Positions 1 through 12,103 are shown, numbered from the stretch's first letter. The stretch is 64,000 bases of DNA from Litoditis marina (GCA_964036275.1 OZ038434.1:31210947-31274946); one strand, 5' to 3'. A program made the numbers and translations. The notes: generated from the letters alone by a model not told the origin.

Positions 1-258
1 CCGTATCCCGTAATTGTCAGCTGGCTGGCGACAGCATAGTAACTAGACGGTCGCCTTTAAGAGATGATAAGTAGGTCATTCTTTGTGAAAAAGCGAACGT
101 TCTTTTAAAGAAACATACAACGTTCCATAAAGGGAAATACATTAAACTTTTATGAAAACGAGAATACCATCTCAGGCTACGTGAATAGTCTTAAGTTGCT
201 ACTAGATGGAGCGAATTTGCGTTTACTTCAGTGGAAAGTTATGTGACTTTTTTTCTTG

Positions 259-377
259 AAGAAGGACGATTATGTGGTCCAATCGCAATGGTTCAGTCCT
301 TTAAACTGCAATACATTTTTCAATTGCAGTTTAAAGGACCGTTGACACGGGATTGGTTCACATAATCGTCCTGCTTT
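259..377. repeat. Foldback element R3 (about 120 bp)
   Basis: An imperfect hairpin. The arm starting GAAGGACGATTATGTGG is mirrored by CACATAATCGTCCTGC, and the centre is the palindrome CTTTAAACTGCAAT...ATTGCAGTTTAAAGG. Related copies lie at 15733-15848, 20618-20740, 48804-48928 and 56249-56346, with fragments near 16050 and 40963. It has no coding capacity and behaves like a foldback MITE. Confidence 0.8.
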
Positions 378-855
378 ATCTGGTATAATTTTCTTTTTCT
401 TCGTTTCTGGATATTGAGGAAGTTCTCTTGTTATTTCCTGCTTGATACTGTTAGTTTTAGAAGAACTGATAAATATGTATTTTATTTACAAGACATGTTA
501 CATTTAATACAATCGAAGACACATTATGGAAATAGTCATTTTTGTGACCATGGTACCAGTCTATTCTCGAAACACTATTAAATTTCTTGTCAAATATTAC
601 AAAAATACTGTGAAATAATAATATTATTATCTGGTGGGCCACTTTCAAAGCTATATTCCGAAACCAGAGTATGGGAGATCTGCTAGTTAAAATACGGGTG
701 AGAAAACGAACTCTTCAGAGTCTTAGTCAAAAATCAGCTAGAAAGAGGCTCGTCTATATAGATGGACATAGTCTTTTTCATGTTTATGTCAAAAAGTACA
801 GACTACAATAACTTTTGACCTACGATTCGACTATGGCTATCTATTTTGTTACATT
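378..855. other. Gene-free AT-rich stretch
   Basis: No exon, RNA gene or clear repeat is seen. The one small minus-strand open frame (457-648) lacks splice context and protein-like composition. Confidence 0.5.
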
Positions 856-1068
856 TGGGCGCAGTTTGCTCGAGCTATGTATATACAGTAGGGAAACTGC
901 GGTATAAAAGCTATCGATTGTCATTGGGTCAGAAAACGGGGTTACGGTAGAATTGGGACGCAGTTTGCTCGAGCTATAATTATACAGTAGGGGTAAACTA
1001 CAGTATAGGAGCTATCGATTGTCAATGAGTCAAGCGACGGGGTAACGGTAGAATTGGAGCGCGTTTGC
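856..1068. repeat. Tandem duplication of a ~100-bp unit in the 3' UTR of the secreted-protein gene
   Basis: A block containing GCAGTTTGCTCGAGCTAT, then TACAGTAGGG, AGCTATCGATTGTCA and GGTAACGGTAGAATTGG, occurs twice (about 856-955 and 956-1060). The start of a third copy (GCGTTTGCTAG) runs into the stop codon of the minus-strand gene at 1068-1070. The duplicated DNA would therefore be transcribed as 3' UTR. Confidence 0.7.
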
Positions 1069-3839
1069 TAGTAGTACTGAACGGGCTTGAACATTGGACA
1101 TTTGGCGTACCACTTCTGGCAGGTGGCAGCTAGACCGGCCGAGGGGGGAGGGTTGCACATAGAGTGGACCTGGAAGAGAAAGTCGATAAGTATCTTTTGC
1201 CGTTTGCGCTAAGACTATCAAACACAACGGTGTTCACTCTTTTGTTCTAAGCAAGTATATAATCCGTTTGTTTACAGCTCTCGTCTAATGTTGGAGGGCA
1301 AGAGTAGGTAAAAAGAAGACCAGCTTTGTACTGTACGTTTTACCATCTACGTATTAGGTAGAAATAGTTGTGACACGTGGTCTCTGGCTCTCTCTCTATC
1401 CCTTCTAATCGGTCTGTATTTCTGTGTCCTCTCACTCTCTCTGTCCCTCTTCGCTCTCCATCTTTCTCTCTCTCCTCTTCTTCTCTCTATAACCAATGAA
1501 TTTCCTACCTTCGGATGTGTGTGCGCGCACTTGCACTCATCAGTGCAATGTACCGCCGTGCAATCCGGGGTGCACGAAGCAATTATGGCCGCCGTCAACC
1601 TCTTTTTGTTCGCAACCGGTGCCTGTTTTGTCTGAGTTCGTCCAATCGGAAGATCCAGGGCGGCAAAGTCGCCGCCGCGTGGCAGTGGCGGCGGAACCAC
1701 CAACAGAGAGCCGAGGTCGGCTTTTGGTGCGACGGCGCCCTGAATATGACCTATTTATCCACATTACTTTTCAATTATCCACATTACATTCACATTCTGT
1801 AGCCATTCGAGACGATAGATTCTGAGTTCCTCCGGTGTGTTTTAATAACTCATACGCTTTATACTAAGCTACGGTGATTATTATATTCTTTTTTAATATG
1901 TTAGTTAAACAACTTACATGGTTCAGAGTGAAGACGTGTTGATTGGATATATAAAGAAGACATGAAAAAGTTTCAGAAAAAAAACAACAACAAAAAGAAA
2001 CACCTTCGCTACGTCACAATAACTAAAGTACTATATAATACTGATAATTGTTATACCTTCGCCACGTCACAGTGCTTCTCGAATGCGGGACAGAACTTTG
2101 CTAGTTTCTGGAATGTGCGGCGGTCCGTTTTGACGTCGTCGTTGCAGTACTTGGAGTAGTGGTCCTTGTTCTGCGAGCAGTACGCCGCGACTCGGTCTTC
2201 TCGGCGCTCACGGATACCGGCTGGAAAAGAAGGGGGTTGTAAATTTAATAATATTATTAGTTTTTCAAATGTTCATTACGTTTGGAATCGAAAGTTTGAT
2301 TACAGTTTGATTGTTTAGTCCGTTCAATTCTAGTTCAAGGAAGTTATGTGAAAGTAGAAGTAGTTCATGTGAAATATGAAGAAACTCCGATATTTTTTTG
2401 TGGTAATTTCTTCACATTTCTACTTTCAGAAGAACCGGAACGTATTGCAAATCAGAAATTACATTATAATGTGGTTGCTTATGTGGTGGTCAATCCTAAT
2501 GGGGTACAACACTGCACAAGAATAGCTGGAACTGGATCACGATTTGGGTACACATCTAAAAATAGATACCGTTCTGCGTGCACGTCATACTTAGGCGCAA
2601 TCCGAGAGACACTGTTTATTCGAGAGGGTGCGAGGCGACCAGAGTGTGATCTGTCACCGCGGTGCGTAATGATGAATGGCGCGAAATGGTGTGTTCCAAA
2701 CTCGCATTCAAAACATTTCAACGAGTTTGAGCGGAAACTGTGATTTCAAAACTTTAACAGATTTAACGGAGGTATTCCGGATCTCAGTGCGGCACGTAAA
2801 ATCACTTTTAGAACTCTATTTCTAAGGTGGAAAGAAAAGGCTAGTCGATTATTGGATGCTCAGCTTCTAAGTGAGACAACTAGTTTGCGGTTCATTTCAT
2901 GTTACACTGAAGATTTCCCATTTAGCAGGTCATTACTCTGAAAAACCGCTGCAACTTAAAATACCGGACTCGCCAATTTTGCAACTTAAAATACCGGGGT
3001 CAGCCAGATGTCGCCTGTACTGTTTGAAATTCATAAGGAGATGCAGGCTAATTCGACACCAGTATTTAAGCCTGCATCTTCTCCGGTATTTTAAGCTGCC
3101 AGCGTTTTCACAGCACTCAGATTACACAATTCGCTTAGTGCTTTTGTTACAAAGATTCATACTAGAAGAAAAGGAAATAGTAATGTTACACATCACCATC
3201 GCAATTCAAAAGTTTTACGTGATTATGTACTTTTAGAAGCTAACAACTATCCAGCTGTGCTAGTTGAATTTGTTTCACAGCACTTTTGTAGGACATCGCA
3301 GAAGGAATGTGATTACACTTCCATTTTCAATTTCAAAAATCTCCGAATTTTATTTAGCTCTACTTCATTCACGTAATTTTATCGGACTTTAAGCAAACTG
3401 TGGAAGACTCAGTAGGAACGAAAAAGACTATATATGCGGAATTAAAGTTTTGTGAGGATACTGTAGAAGAATCAGTAGGAACGGATAAGACTATATCAGT
3501 GAAATGGGTCTGAGTAGGAATGAAAGATACCTTATCTTTTGACCTACCATAGTCGATAAAAAGGAATGAAAAAATTAATATTAATTTGTATAAGTTTAGA
3601 ACAATATTTTGACCTACCATAGCATTCACGTAACTTCATCGGACTGAACGCATACTGTAGGAGTATTCGTTGGAATAAATGAAACTATATGTTTTAACCT
3701 ACCACAGTGAATAAAAAGGAATGAAAAACACCACACCTCAAACTATCACAATTTTTATTTTTAAATTTTCTAAACTATGTTTTGACCTACCTTCAATGGC
3801 TCCGGCGACGAAAACGATGGCTGCCACGATACGAATCAT
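1068..3839 (-). CDS. Small secreted Cys-rich nematode protein, four exons (181 aa)
   Basis: Exons on the minus strand are 3839-3791, 2220-2057, 1739-1509 and 1169-1068. All junctions have GT donors (gtaggt, gtataa, gtagga) and TTCCAG/TTCAG acceptors, and the phases fit (1, 0, 0). Exon 1 encodes a signal peptide starting MIRIVAAIVFVAG. The mature protein has a Cys-containing module (AYCSQNKDHYSKYC...FCPAFEKHC), a Pro-rich linker, a second Cys cluster (SCTPDCTAVHCTDECKC) and a third module (CNPPP...ATCQKWYAKCP) ending in VQYY. The even Cys spacing suggests disulphides in a secreted or cuticle-associated protein. I do not recognise a named family and infer no function. The 1.57-kb first intron holds an unrelated plus-strand ORF (2348-2743). 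A TATA-like promoter lies 82 bp upstream of the ATG. Confidence 0.75.
2348..2743 (+). CDS. Possible small nested ORF, hypothetical (131 aa)
   Basis: An uninterrupted plus-strand frame lies inside intron 1 of the opposite-strand secreted-protein gene. A TTTCAG at about 2424-2429 could be a splice acceptor, in which case the protein-like part begins at EEPERIANQK. The rest has mixed composition and five cysteines, and ends FNEFERKL. No family is recognised and no start context or upstream exon was found. It is long for chance in AT-rich DNA but may still be non-coding. Confidence 0.3.
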   Translation: MKVEVVHVKYEETPIFFCGNFFTFLLSEEPERIANQKLHYNVVAYVVVNPNGVQHCTRIAGTGSRFGYTSKNRYRSACTSYLGAIRETLFIREGARRPECDLSPRCVMMNGAKWCVPNSHSKHFNEFERKL

Positions 3840-3920
3840 TGTGTGTGAATTGAGTCGAAAACTGAGGGCCTATCTCAGGAACTCACAGAAAACTGCGTGC
3901 CTTTTCCTCGTCGCGCCGCG

Positions 3921-3928
3921 CTTTTATA
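3921..3928 (-). promoter_or_regulatory. TATA box of the secreted-protein gene
   Basis: TATAAAAG on the minus strand, 82 bp upstream of the ATG at 3839, in a locally GC-rich stretch. The spacing suits a core promoter with a ~50-nt 5' UTR. Confidence 0.55.
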
Positions 3929-4451
3929 TGAAATCAGGCCACGCCCCCTGCGCTGATTGGTCAATTCGACGCGGACCGCCCCGTGAACGACTTTGAAGAT
4001 CGGTCGATGCCTATTTTAGACACAAATGGCATAGAGAGTAGTTAGATACTGTGGGAAATGGAGAGACGCAGACAAGTGAATGATCAATGGGAAAGATCTA
4101 CAGGAACCGGGTGGGTGTTTGTAGAAAACGCCAGGAGCCCAAAGGTAATAGTGATGATGGGTTCGAATGATCCTAGTGAACTGATAATGTACCGAAAATG
4201 GGCTTTTCCTTGAATTTTCGGCGGTTTTGTTAATTTGCCAGGGCATAAATTTATAGCGGGATCTAAGAACCGTACAGAAAAACATTGAAACTTTTCCCGG
4301 GATTTTTCGTGTGGTGGTCTTCCCTCGGAGAAGTGCAAGTCTCAACGATGCACATTGGATCGTTCGGGTCTGTAGTTTGATCCTAGGTGTTTTAGTTGTA
4401 ATTGGCAATATCGATTGTGTGTGAAGACCAAACTACAACTGGTATATGTCT

Positions 4452-4688
4452 TATAGTTTGTTCCACCCACTTTTAACCCTCTACGGTAATCTGCTAACAC
4501 TTCCAGCTCAAAGTTCACTATATTAGCGTATTCAGAACGCCTCAAAATGTTCATAGTGTCTTCTGCATGTTTACTACTACTAACTCTGAGAATTTGAAAC
4601 CAAAGTAATGACTTTTTCATCAGAAAACACCCCCTTGATTAATTGACGGATTACTGTAGGAGTACATCGATTGGTGAAACAGACTATA
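4452..4688. mobile_element. Tc1/mariner-type MITE, TIR TATAGTYTGTTYCAC
   Basis: A 237-bp element bounded by TATAGTTTGTTCCAC and GTGAAACAGACTATA, consistent with a TA target duplication. The interior contains AACCCTCTACGGTAATCTGC. A second full copy at 46900-47131 shows its boundaries against an uninterrupted paralogous site. Fragments occur near 49988 and 56399. Confidence 0.75.
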
Positions 4689-4705
4689 CCTGACTGTTAC
4701 ACTCC

Positions 4706-4873
4706 AGAGTACGTATGCCAGAAGATCCCGCCACCATCATCTCATCCTACGTCTCCTCAAACATACGCTATTTCACTGCTCTCACATCCCGCCGGGATAT
4801 AAGAGATGAGAAACAATGAGGCAGAGACGCAGGATGGGATGAAGGTGCCGGAATCTTTTAGCATACGTACTCA
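4706..4873. repeat. Foldback element R5 (about 168 bp)
   Basis: Arms are AGAGTACGTATGCCAGAAG and a mirrored GCATACGTACTC, with a near-perfect internal palindrome around CATCCCGCCGGGAT. Other copies: 17248-17417, 21785-22285 (interrupted) and 50960-51442 (interrupted). Confidence 0.75.
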
Positions 4874-5794
4874 GGCCAGGTGATGATCTCCCTATCCACT
4901 ACCCGTATGCTCGAAATGAACCCTTTTCATGAAGGAGAACCTACTTCCAGTGCTTCACTGAACAAGTTGCATGTTATCTTCTTATTTGTTCTAGGTTTTT
5001 TACACGCTTAGATTTCCGGAAGTTTCTTTCTTTTCAAAAGCACATCACGTCAATCGTACTACAGGCAAGCGAGCCCATGCGGTGTGTGTTATCCCACTGT
5101 GTTTGTAGTTTGATTCCGTCTATTCCCGGTACAGCTGCTCAAATTACGGCGTATATCGGGTTCAAACTACAACTCTGCTGAGACCATCCAGATTGTACAG
5201 ATTTCCACTGTCTGTGCACATTTCACGTGACTACACCGGCTCCCAGTAAAGGGAAAGCTCGAGTCCAAGCTGTACTTTGATCACATTGCCTCTCAATCGA
5301 CTGCTTTACCGTTGAACAAGACGCATTCCGAGCTCACACTACAACACAGACCTATTTCAAACAGACACTCGCTATTGTCTTTTCACGTACCAATGTGACT
5401 GATTCCCTAACTCATATTGTAGAATGACGTGATCTACCGTCTCCGAGACAAGAACGAAAACAGAACGTACTAGCACCCAGAATAGAATAGATTCCTGGAT
5501 TGGTACGGGGAGGAACAAAATACTAGTTGCAGTTTGATCACAATACTCATTATTGGTGACGAATTTTCGACCAAAAAACAAAAAACAAAAAACAAAAAAC
5601 AACTACGAAGAACTCGGCTTGTTTTAGAAAGAGCGAACACTATATACAATTGCTATGGATAGTTCACGTACAGGTGACTCAACTTTTATTGTAGAATGAC
5701 GTGATCTCAAGTCAAGACGTGATTGTCTTGTTATCTCTGTGTGTCTTTCTCTCTCAATAATTTCTCTTCCGTTTTCTCACCCCCCCCCCTCTCT

Positions 5795-5873
<79 letters not shown>

Positions 5874-6762
5874 TGACGTGATCCAGCGTCTAGACGTGAC
5901 CATCTAAAGTTTAAAAACAAAATAGTCAGAAGATCTTAGTTTTGTAGTTGGTCGAAAACAAGCCAATCCATCTAAGTGAGGCACTGAAAACAAGGACTCC
6001 CCTTCATCACGAATTGAATTAATTTCCAAAGGTTCTCCTATTTTCAAAAATGCCGCCAAAATACGAACTTACCATAATAAATCACACCACAGGTGATATA
6101 TAACCAAAATAGAAACTGTGGGGTACTGTACAATTCATGACATATCTGCAAAACATCGAGAAGGGGATTTTTGATCATTGCGTTACTTTTTTGCTAAACT
6201 AGTGTGATCTGTACCTAATGGAATGGGAAGAAGAGTTTTTACCAGCATGTCTCACAGTATACTCGGGAAAGAAGTTTGGGTGAAACGTGGGAGACACACA
6301 AGAATCCAAGAACGTGCTATATTTGAATACGCAATTAGTTTTTCCACACTCTTATTTTTATTGGTTGCATTCATTTTTACCGGGTTTCAATTGAAAATGT
6401 TGCGTTTCGAACATAGAACAACCTTGCACTTTTTATCGGTGGTAGATGTCATTTCTGTGTTTGATGGCTTTATTAACTTATTGAATAAAAGAAATAGGTA
6501 GGATATTGTTTAAAGCCACGCGAAGCTAGAAAAATAACAATCAAGCAGTATTTTTCGCCCGAAGTTGCGTGCGCGTAGTGCAAGTGTACCCCGGACAGAT
6601 AGAATTTTACTACTAGTGAAAAATCTTGCTAAGCGTGATTAATCAACACACGAGTTACAATGTTTCACTCAGTTTGAAATTCTGAATGAATACTACGGGA
6701 GTAGTATATTTTTGTTGTATTTATATAGTTTGAAACCGATTTTTTTCTCTTTCTGTTTCATA
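4874..6762. other. Intergenic repeats: R6 palindromes, (CT)n tract
   Basis: Contains short GTAGTTTGATY...CAAACTAC palindromes (about 5095-5175 and 5265-5345), a poly-C then (CT)n tract at 5780-5869, and two copies of a GAATGACGTGATCT-containing phrase. A 92-codon frame at 6223-6501 has one hydrophobic stretch but no splice or homology support. No gene is called. Confidence 0.5.
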
Positions 6763-7009
6763 GGGCCGAGTGGTCGACTGGTTGTGTGCGCGCTAGCACT
6801 CAAAACACCATGGTTCGATCCCACCCGGGGCGGTATCTTCATGGCGGACCGCATGAGCTGGTAATAAAGCTCACCCATGCCTAGTTTCTCATCTGCGGAC
6901 CCCCCTCTCTACGGATACTACAATGTGATCAATGTTATGGTTGTATGAATAAAGTAACACACGGCTGAAACAGTTGCCGTAAAAGATTATTATTATTATT
7001 ATTATTATA
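6763..7009 (+). mobile_element. tRNA-derived SINE
   Basis: The head (6763-6833) reads like a class II (Leu/Ser) tRNA: GGCCGAGTGGTCGACTGG as A box and GGTTCGATCCC as B box. It is followed by a non-tRNA body and a tail CGGCTGAAACAGTTGCCGT ending in (TTA)n. The same tail occurs at about 57650-57768 and, inverted, at about 52899-52960. A tRNA head plus a simple-repeat tail is typical of SINEs mobilised by a LINE. Confidence 0.75.
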
Positions 7010-7856
7010 GGAATGATGATAAACTGCCATTCATCTTAATTTTTACTGTTACGTGATCAAATCGGAAATGTAATAAATTAATGACAAATTACCGGTGTTT
7101 GTCAACTTTTTCGCAGAAAATTGCACATCACGGCGGTATCGGACATTTTCCCAAGTTTGTAATGATTCGGTACGAAATGGGTGCCCTCTCTCTCTGTGTC
7201 CTCTATCTTCTTCTTCTCCTCCTTCTTCTCCTTCCCTTCCTCTCTTTCTCTCTGTCTATTCTATATTCCTCTCTTCACCTCTTAATTTCTTTTCTCATCT
7301 CATCTCATTCCATCTCTCCTCTTCCTTTTTCTCTATATTCCTTTCTACTCCTCTCATCTTTTTTTCTCTCTCTCACGCTCGCTCAAAATTGGACGGATAC
7401 TCACATTTAACCACATGTAAATTGATACGAAATGATAACCCACTCTGTAAAACTTTCTCACTTTTTTCTTTTCTTTTATCTCTTCCTCCGCATCATCATT
7501 GTCTATCTTCAATATTCTACCCGTATTCGTCTAACACGTACCGCTTTCCGAACTCTTATTTCAAGATTTTTTATGAAGTTCAACGAAGTAAAAAGTAACA
7601 GTACTTTAAACTCTGAATTCCTCATCCTAATCTATTATGTTTCTGTTTGATCTGACAAAAATCTTAAATTATTCTATCTGCGTCTCCTAGTTCGCCCTAT
7701 CTCTCGCGACGGTCTAACGAACAGTGTCGCATTCAGTCGAAAGTGAACCGACACCGAACCGGTGTGGGGTGCACTGCGTACGCGTGTCCTCGTCATTTTC
7801 TCTCTCTCTCTCTCCATTTCTCTGTTTCTCTCCCCCTCTCTCTTTCTCTCTCTCCA

Positions 7857-7890
<34 letters not shown>

Positions 7891-8730
7891 GCTTTTTATC
7901 TGTCTTCCTCAAGTTTCTGTTTCTCAGCACTCTTTGTGCCTTTGTCGACCTTTCTCATGTTTTCTATCTTTCCTATTTCTGTCTATTTGCTTTACCCATC
8001 TTTTTATCACTCCTTTCTATGATGCTATCATAACAACGTCACATCGTTCAGTTTTGAGAACACACAATGTTGACAAACAGAGAAAGTTGCAGGGTGGATG
8101 GCTTGTCAAAATGGATTTCAAAAACTTAATCTTTTCAATAACAATGAAAAACTCACGAAAACTTCACATTTCAATGCAAACAACAAATAGTAAAGTTTCG
8201 CTTGCACTTATAGGTATAATGCATAATAGAGATAAGGGATAGAAAGAAGTTGTCCATAGCAAAGTGGTTCCTTCAAACGACACCAAAGTCCCATCTCAAA
8301 GTACCTATCTCTCTTTTTTTTCTCTCTCTCTCTCTTTTCTCTCTCTCTTTTTCTCTCCATCGCTCTCACACCGAATTGCGTACACGTGGACCCGCGTTCC
8401 ACTTCGCCTTGCACTTCACACAGACGAAACTTCTGCTACCGTAACCCTCTATTGTGTCCTGAGGCGATCGGCTGTTCGCTGAACGTTCAATGTAATAGTC
8501 ATTGTGTGAATGACGTGAACATGTTTGGTTACACGATAACAAAGCATGTTACAAATAAGTGATTTGGTGCATGTTTTCTACTGACAACGGTTTTTAGTCA
8601 CACATGTACCCAAACCGTGACAAGGTTGTGATCTCAGCTTTCTGTTGTTGTGGGGTTGTATAGTATACATCATTGTTATGAGGTACTCTACAGTATACAA
8701 GCGAAACTCGTATATTCCTCCACTTCTTGA
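7010..8730. other. Pyrimidine-rich intergenic stretch
   Basis: Long CT-rich tracts (about 7184-7380, 7795-7895 and 8310-8370) create several Ser/Leu/Phe-rich frames on the plus strand that are low-complexity artefacts. No gene or RNA is supported. Confidence 0.6.
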
Positions 8731-8733
8731 GTA

Positions 8734-8928
8734 CAGTGGTCGCCAACGGAAAGGCAGGAGGATACTGTAGATCTCACTTTCCGCTGTGTACCCACACATG
8801 TCTTCTATTCCACAACCTGCCCGTTACGTGCTCTAATAGCGCAGTGGTTAGCGGGCGCATACGAATGTTTTGCTCTCAGGTTCGGTTCCTGTGAGAGACA
8901 GAAATGTATAAATTTGGCACCGACTATA
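8734..8928 (+). mobile_element. R2 MITE carrying a tRNA-like sequence
   Basis: Termini CAGTGGTCGCCAACGG and TTGGCACCGACTATA are inverted repeats. Inside, TAGCGCAGTGGTTAGCG matches an RNA polymerase III A box and GGTTCGGTTCC a B box. Sibling copies: 13788-13985, 18182-18374, 23508-23703, 41152-41344 (minus) and a truncated one at 48095-48268. Confidence 0.7.
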
Positions 8929-8991
8929 CAGTAACTCATTTTTATTTTGGCAAAATCTATTCATACATTAGAAGGTAATCGATAACTATTG

Positions 8992-9122
8992 TATACTGTC
9001 AGTCAATTGCACAGTCACGTGAAACATGTTAAACACAGTAGAACTCAGACGTTCAATGACAAAGTGCACGATGCCTCATTAGAATGCTAACTTTACGTGA
9101 CTACTCAATTCACTTCTAGTAT
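8992..9122. mobile_element. R1 MITE (about 130 bp)
   Basis: Termini ATACTGTCAGTCAATTGC / CAATTCACTTCTAGTAT with subterminal CAGTCACGTGAAA / TTTACGTGACT form inverted repeats. The core contains GTGCACGATGCCTCATTAG. Other copies: 19287-19418, 20320-20446, 24363-24478, 46445-46572, and partials at 10680-10752 and 36786-36872. Confidence 0.7.
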
Positions 9123-10430
9123 AAGGGGTTACTAGAAACCTTCATAGAAAATATCTATGAAAAACCAGAAAGCTGCGCTAAAGAAATCAAAGACGCAAAT
9201 ACGCGTCGCGCTTTTTGATGAATGATGGAAACTTTGACCACGAGGAGTACTATTTTGAGAAATGCAAGTAAACAACCACAACAATGTTCGAGAGTTCCAA
9301 AAAGCAAACTTCCCTCAAAGAAGGACAGCAAGGAATGTTACCCTATTTCAGGTAACCCGGCGGGCGTGAGTTCCTAACATAGCAGAACACACGCCAAATC
9401 TGACAAATTATATGCAGATTCCTGCTAATTAGGTGTAGTCGTTCAAAATTCAACAAGTGTTTTTTAGATTTTTACTTTTTTGTTCGATCGCCTTTGTAAT
9501 AAAAAGGAAAGTTGGGAATCGCAACCACGTATATTTCGAGGCAAAGAGGGGATAATCTGAACACCTGAAAAATCTGGTGAACCTCCAAATTCAATGTTTC
9601 TGTAACCTCCACGATACTTGCGAGGTGGCTCAATGAGTTTACTCAAATCAAATCAAATATTTATTACACAGAGTGTAATGACGGAACGAAAGTTTGAAAC
9701 GCGAAAGGTTGCCAAAAAAGAGAATGGTGAAAAGAACATAGATGAAAAAAATATGTAATAATATTGTATACATTCTATACTAAAGCGACTGTTCTGACAA
9801 ATGCTCTGACTTAACTACCGTATCAATACCACAACCGCTGGGCTGTATTTCGAGACAGCATATATTTGTTGTACTCACGAGGTAACTCGTGAGAATATCT
9901 CAGGGGTTATTCGTAGGTCACTATCGCGCTGGTGTGGAAAAAAAGCTGTACGAGAGGTGAATAAAGTTGCTTTGACGTTGAAGTTTCATATTTAAGTTCA
10001 CTTGGGAAAGGGTCACCCACTGCTATGTACAGACTGCGTACAGTTTTCGTGCTGTTTGCGTACTTTTCACAACTCGCTTGCCGTGGACAAACTTTGCACT
10101 GAATGTGTGCTTGTACAGTTTGAGATAGGAACAAGTGACGTTTCACATACATAGAGCAGTGTGGGTGCATCGCGCATCACACAGCCGAAGGTCAAAGATA
10201 CAGTATACCTGCGTTCTTCTCAGAACAAGCGTCGTTGCAAAACAGTAAATTACTGTTTATACAACGTGGCTGTCATATATATTGAGTTTCCCTCCCGTCG
10301 TCTGACGTCTCTTCGGGGCACACTATATCTCTAGATTTGTTGTAATACAGTTTCGACCAAACGCGGATTCGTAATCAACAGAGCGCGTTCCGAGTTATCT
10401 CGGGCAATGACTGAATATTATAAGGGCAAT
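9123..10430. other. Mostly empty; one weak exon candidate at 9278-9352
   Basis: A short plus-strand frame starting MFESSKKQTSLKEG and ending at a possible donor (TTTCAG|gtaacc) near 9352 could be a first exon, but nothing downstream joins to it. The minus frame at 9907-10170 is unsupported. No RNA genes seen. Confidence 0.3.
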
Positions 10431-10439
10431 ATTGGGAAG

Positions 10440-10675
10440 TAGTTTACATTTGCCCCCCACCCTGGTCGAAAATGGGTTGAAAAGGGCCCGTACTACAATC
10501 GCCCCCCACCTTTGGGGGGCGATTATACACCATGCTTATTTACTGCAGGCTTGGGTTGAGTGGGGGTGATTGTTCATCAGTTCCGGGTATGTACTATCAC
10601 ACCCCGTTTTGTATTGTGGGAGGTGATTGTTCATTGTCGAAGGTGTACAATGTCCCCCCACCCATTTACCAATTA
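10440..10675. repeat. C/G-run repeats flanking GATTGTACA-type words
   Basis: Runs of five to seven C or G (CCCCCCACC, GGGGGGCGATT) alternate with short AT words such as TGTACTA and GATTGTTCA. The same style recurs at about 26620-26960 and 29040-29405 inside introns of TTR genes. Confidence 0.6.
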
Positions 10676-10679
10676 AAAA

Positions 10680-10752
10680 ACAATGACAAAGTGCCGGATT
10701 CCTCATCAGAATATATATTTTACGTGACTATTCAATTTACTTCTAGTATAAC
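10680..10752. mobile_element. R1 MITE fragment
   Basis: Contains CAATGACAAAGTGC, TTTACGTGACTATTCAATTT and ACTTCTAGTATA, the right half of the R1 family. The left half is missing. Confidence 0.55.
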
Positions 10753-11157
10753 TCATTACCTCCTCGGGACTTGAAATCCTGTGGTTTTCCGTTTTTCAAA
10801 GAATAGTGTATCACTAATGTAACGTTTCACGCAAACGTAAAATTATTCAACTTCCAATACTTTTTCGTTTTCCAGAGAACAGTTGATTGCACCTATACAT
10901 CTTTTTTCTGGCACCTCGAAGAGCAAAAACACAGCAGATTTCGCGTACAAACTCCCAAGTATACCGTTTTTCAGAGAACAGTATTTCCCACCTTCTCTCC
11001 GTTCCGTGCGGCCGTACCGAAAATAGTCTCTTATCTTCATCGGTGATCTATCTCTTTTGACGTGACTTTTCTGCGGCGAAAATAGGGAGAAACCACGCGA
11101 ACAGGCCAATCATCACCCTTTTTATTGTGGTGGGGGAAGACTATTTTGGGGACGTGG
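10753..11157. other. No gene seen
   Basis: AT-rich DNA. A minus frame at 10843-11109 has no supporting splice sites or recognisable motifs. Confidence 0.5.
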
Positions 11158-11428
11158 TGAATTCTATATCTAACCGGGTTTTTAGGTAACTAACCCATTT
11201 CCGGTAACCTTTTTTTTCAGGTTAACTCAGTAGGTAACCGGTTGGTAACCTGAAATCAAAAACCGGTTACTTGTTTTTCTAACGCAAAATGAGATTTTTA
11301 CCGTTAGTCTGAACGGTAACCGGATTTTAGTTTCAGGTTACTTTCAGGTAACCTACCAAGGTAAACTGAAAAATAGGTTACCAAAAAAGGGTTAGGTTAC
11401 CTAAAACCCGGTTAGTTGTAGAATTGGC
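11158..11428. repeat. R4 foldback built of GGTAACC words
   Basis: Ends are GAATTCTATATCTAACCGGG and CCCGGTTAGTTGTAGAATTG, an inverted repeat. The interior is a series of GGTAACC/GGTTACC palindromic words around an AACGCAAAATG core. Sibling copies: 23972-24232 and 55157-55432. Confidence 0.75.
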
Positions 11429-11838
11429 CCGTGGGTACAAAATAGAATGCGATATCATATGATAAAATTTATAATTTCACAGTTTTGCCCGCTTCGGAGT
11501 TTTATCTTTCTCACATGAAAATACACGTTATAGTACTACCGGGCAGAAGTGATAGTTGGGGAAAAAGTATTTTTGTAATATTTTGGAAAATTCGCTATGC
11601 CTTGTAGATACCGAATAAATGAGAGAAAAAAGAATGAGTTGAAGACAAAGTTTCTGAAAAGGAAAATTTTGTGATTTTTCAGCGCGACGTAGAGAGTTTG
11701 ACCTGTCATACTCAGTTGAAGTACTACGCAGCGGCCAAAATACATTGGGAGCGTGATAATCTTCAGACAAGTCAATCGGAGAAGTTTTCCCCTGGTTGGA
11801 CGCATAATATACCGCCAGCGTGTTCTACCTCGATCACA

Positions 11839-11911
11839 GCCCGGTTAGCTCAGTCGGTAGAGCACCAGACTCTTAATCTGGCTGTCGCGGGTTCGAGCCC
11901 CGCATCGGGCT
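11839..11911 (+). tRNA. tRNA-Lys (anticodon CTT)
   Basis: A 73-nt canonical cloverleaf. The acceptor stem GCCCGGT pairs with ATCGGGC, the D-arm is TAGCTCAGTCGGTAGAGC, the anticodon stem-loop CCAGACTCTTAATCTGG carries CTT, and the T-arm is GCGGGTTCGAGCCCCGC. It has no intron and a T discriminator. A T-rich terminator (TTTATTTTTG) follows at once. This is the only fully canonical tRNA gene seen; the other tRNA-like hits lie in repeats. Confidence 0.96.
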
Positions 11912-12103
11912 TTATTTTTGTTTTTACTCTAACAACTATGAAAGAACATAACGACATAACGAAAGTTATCTCCTTTATTATGTTGTTTTCTGTCGACACA
12001 AACACAAACAAGAAATCAACAGAACTTTGGGATTCCCCTAAAATTTAGTAAAAAGTGTGTTAACGGATCACATGTGTTCCCAAGTTATGCTTACGTTTTT
12101 CAG

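Noticed and set aside
11671..12048. 125-codon plus frame
   Set aside because: It runs through the tRNA-Lys gene and has no splice or family support.
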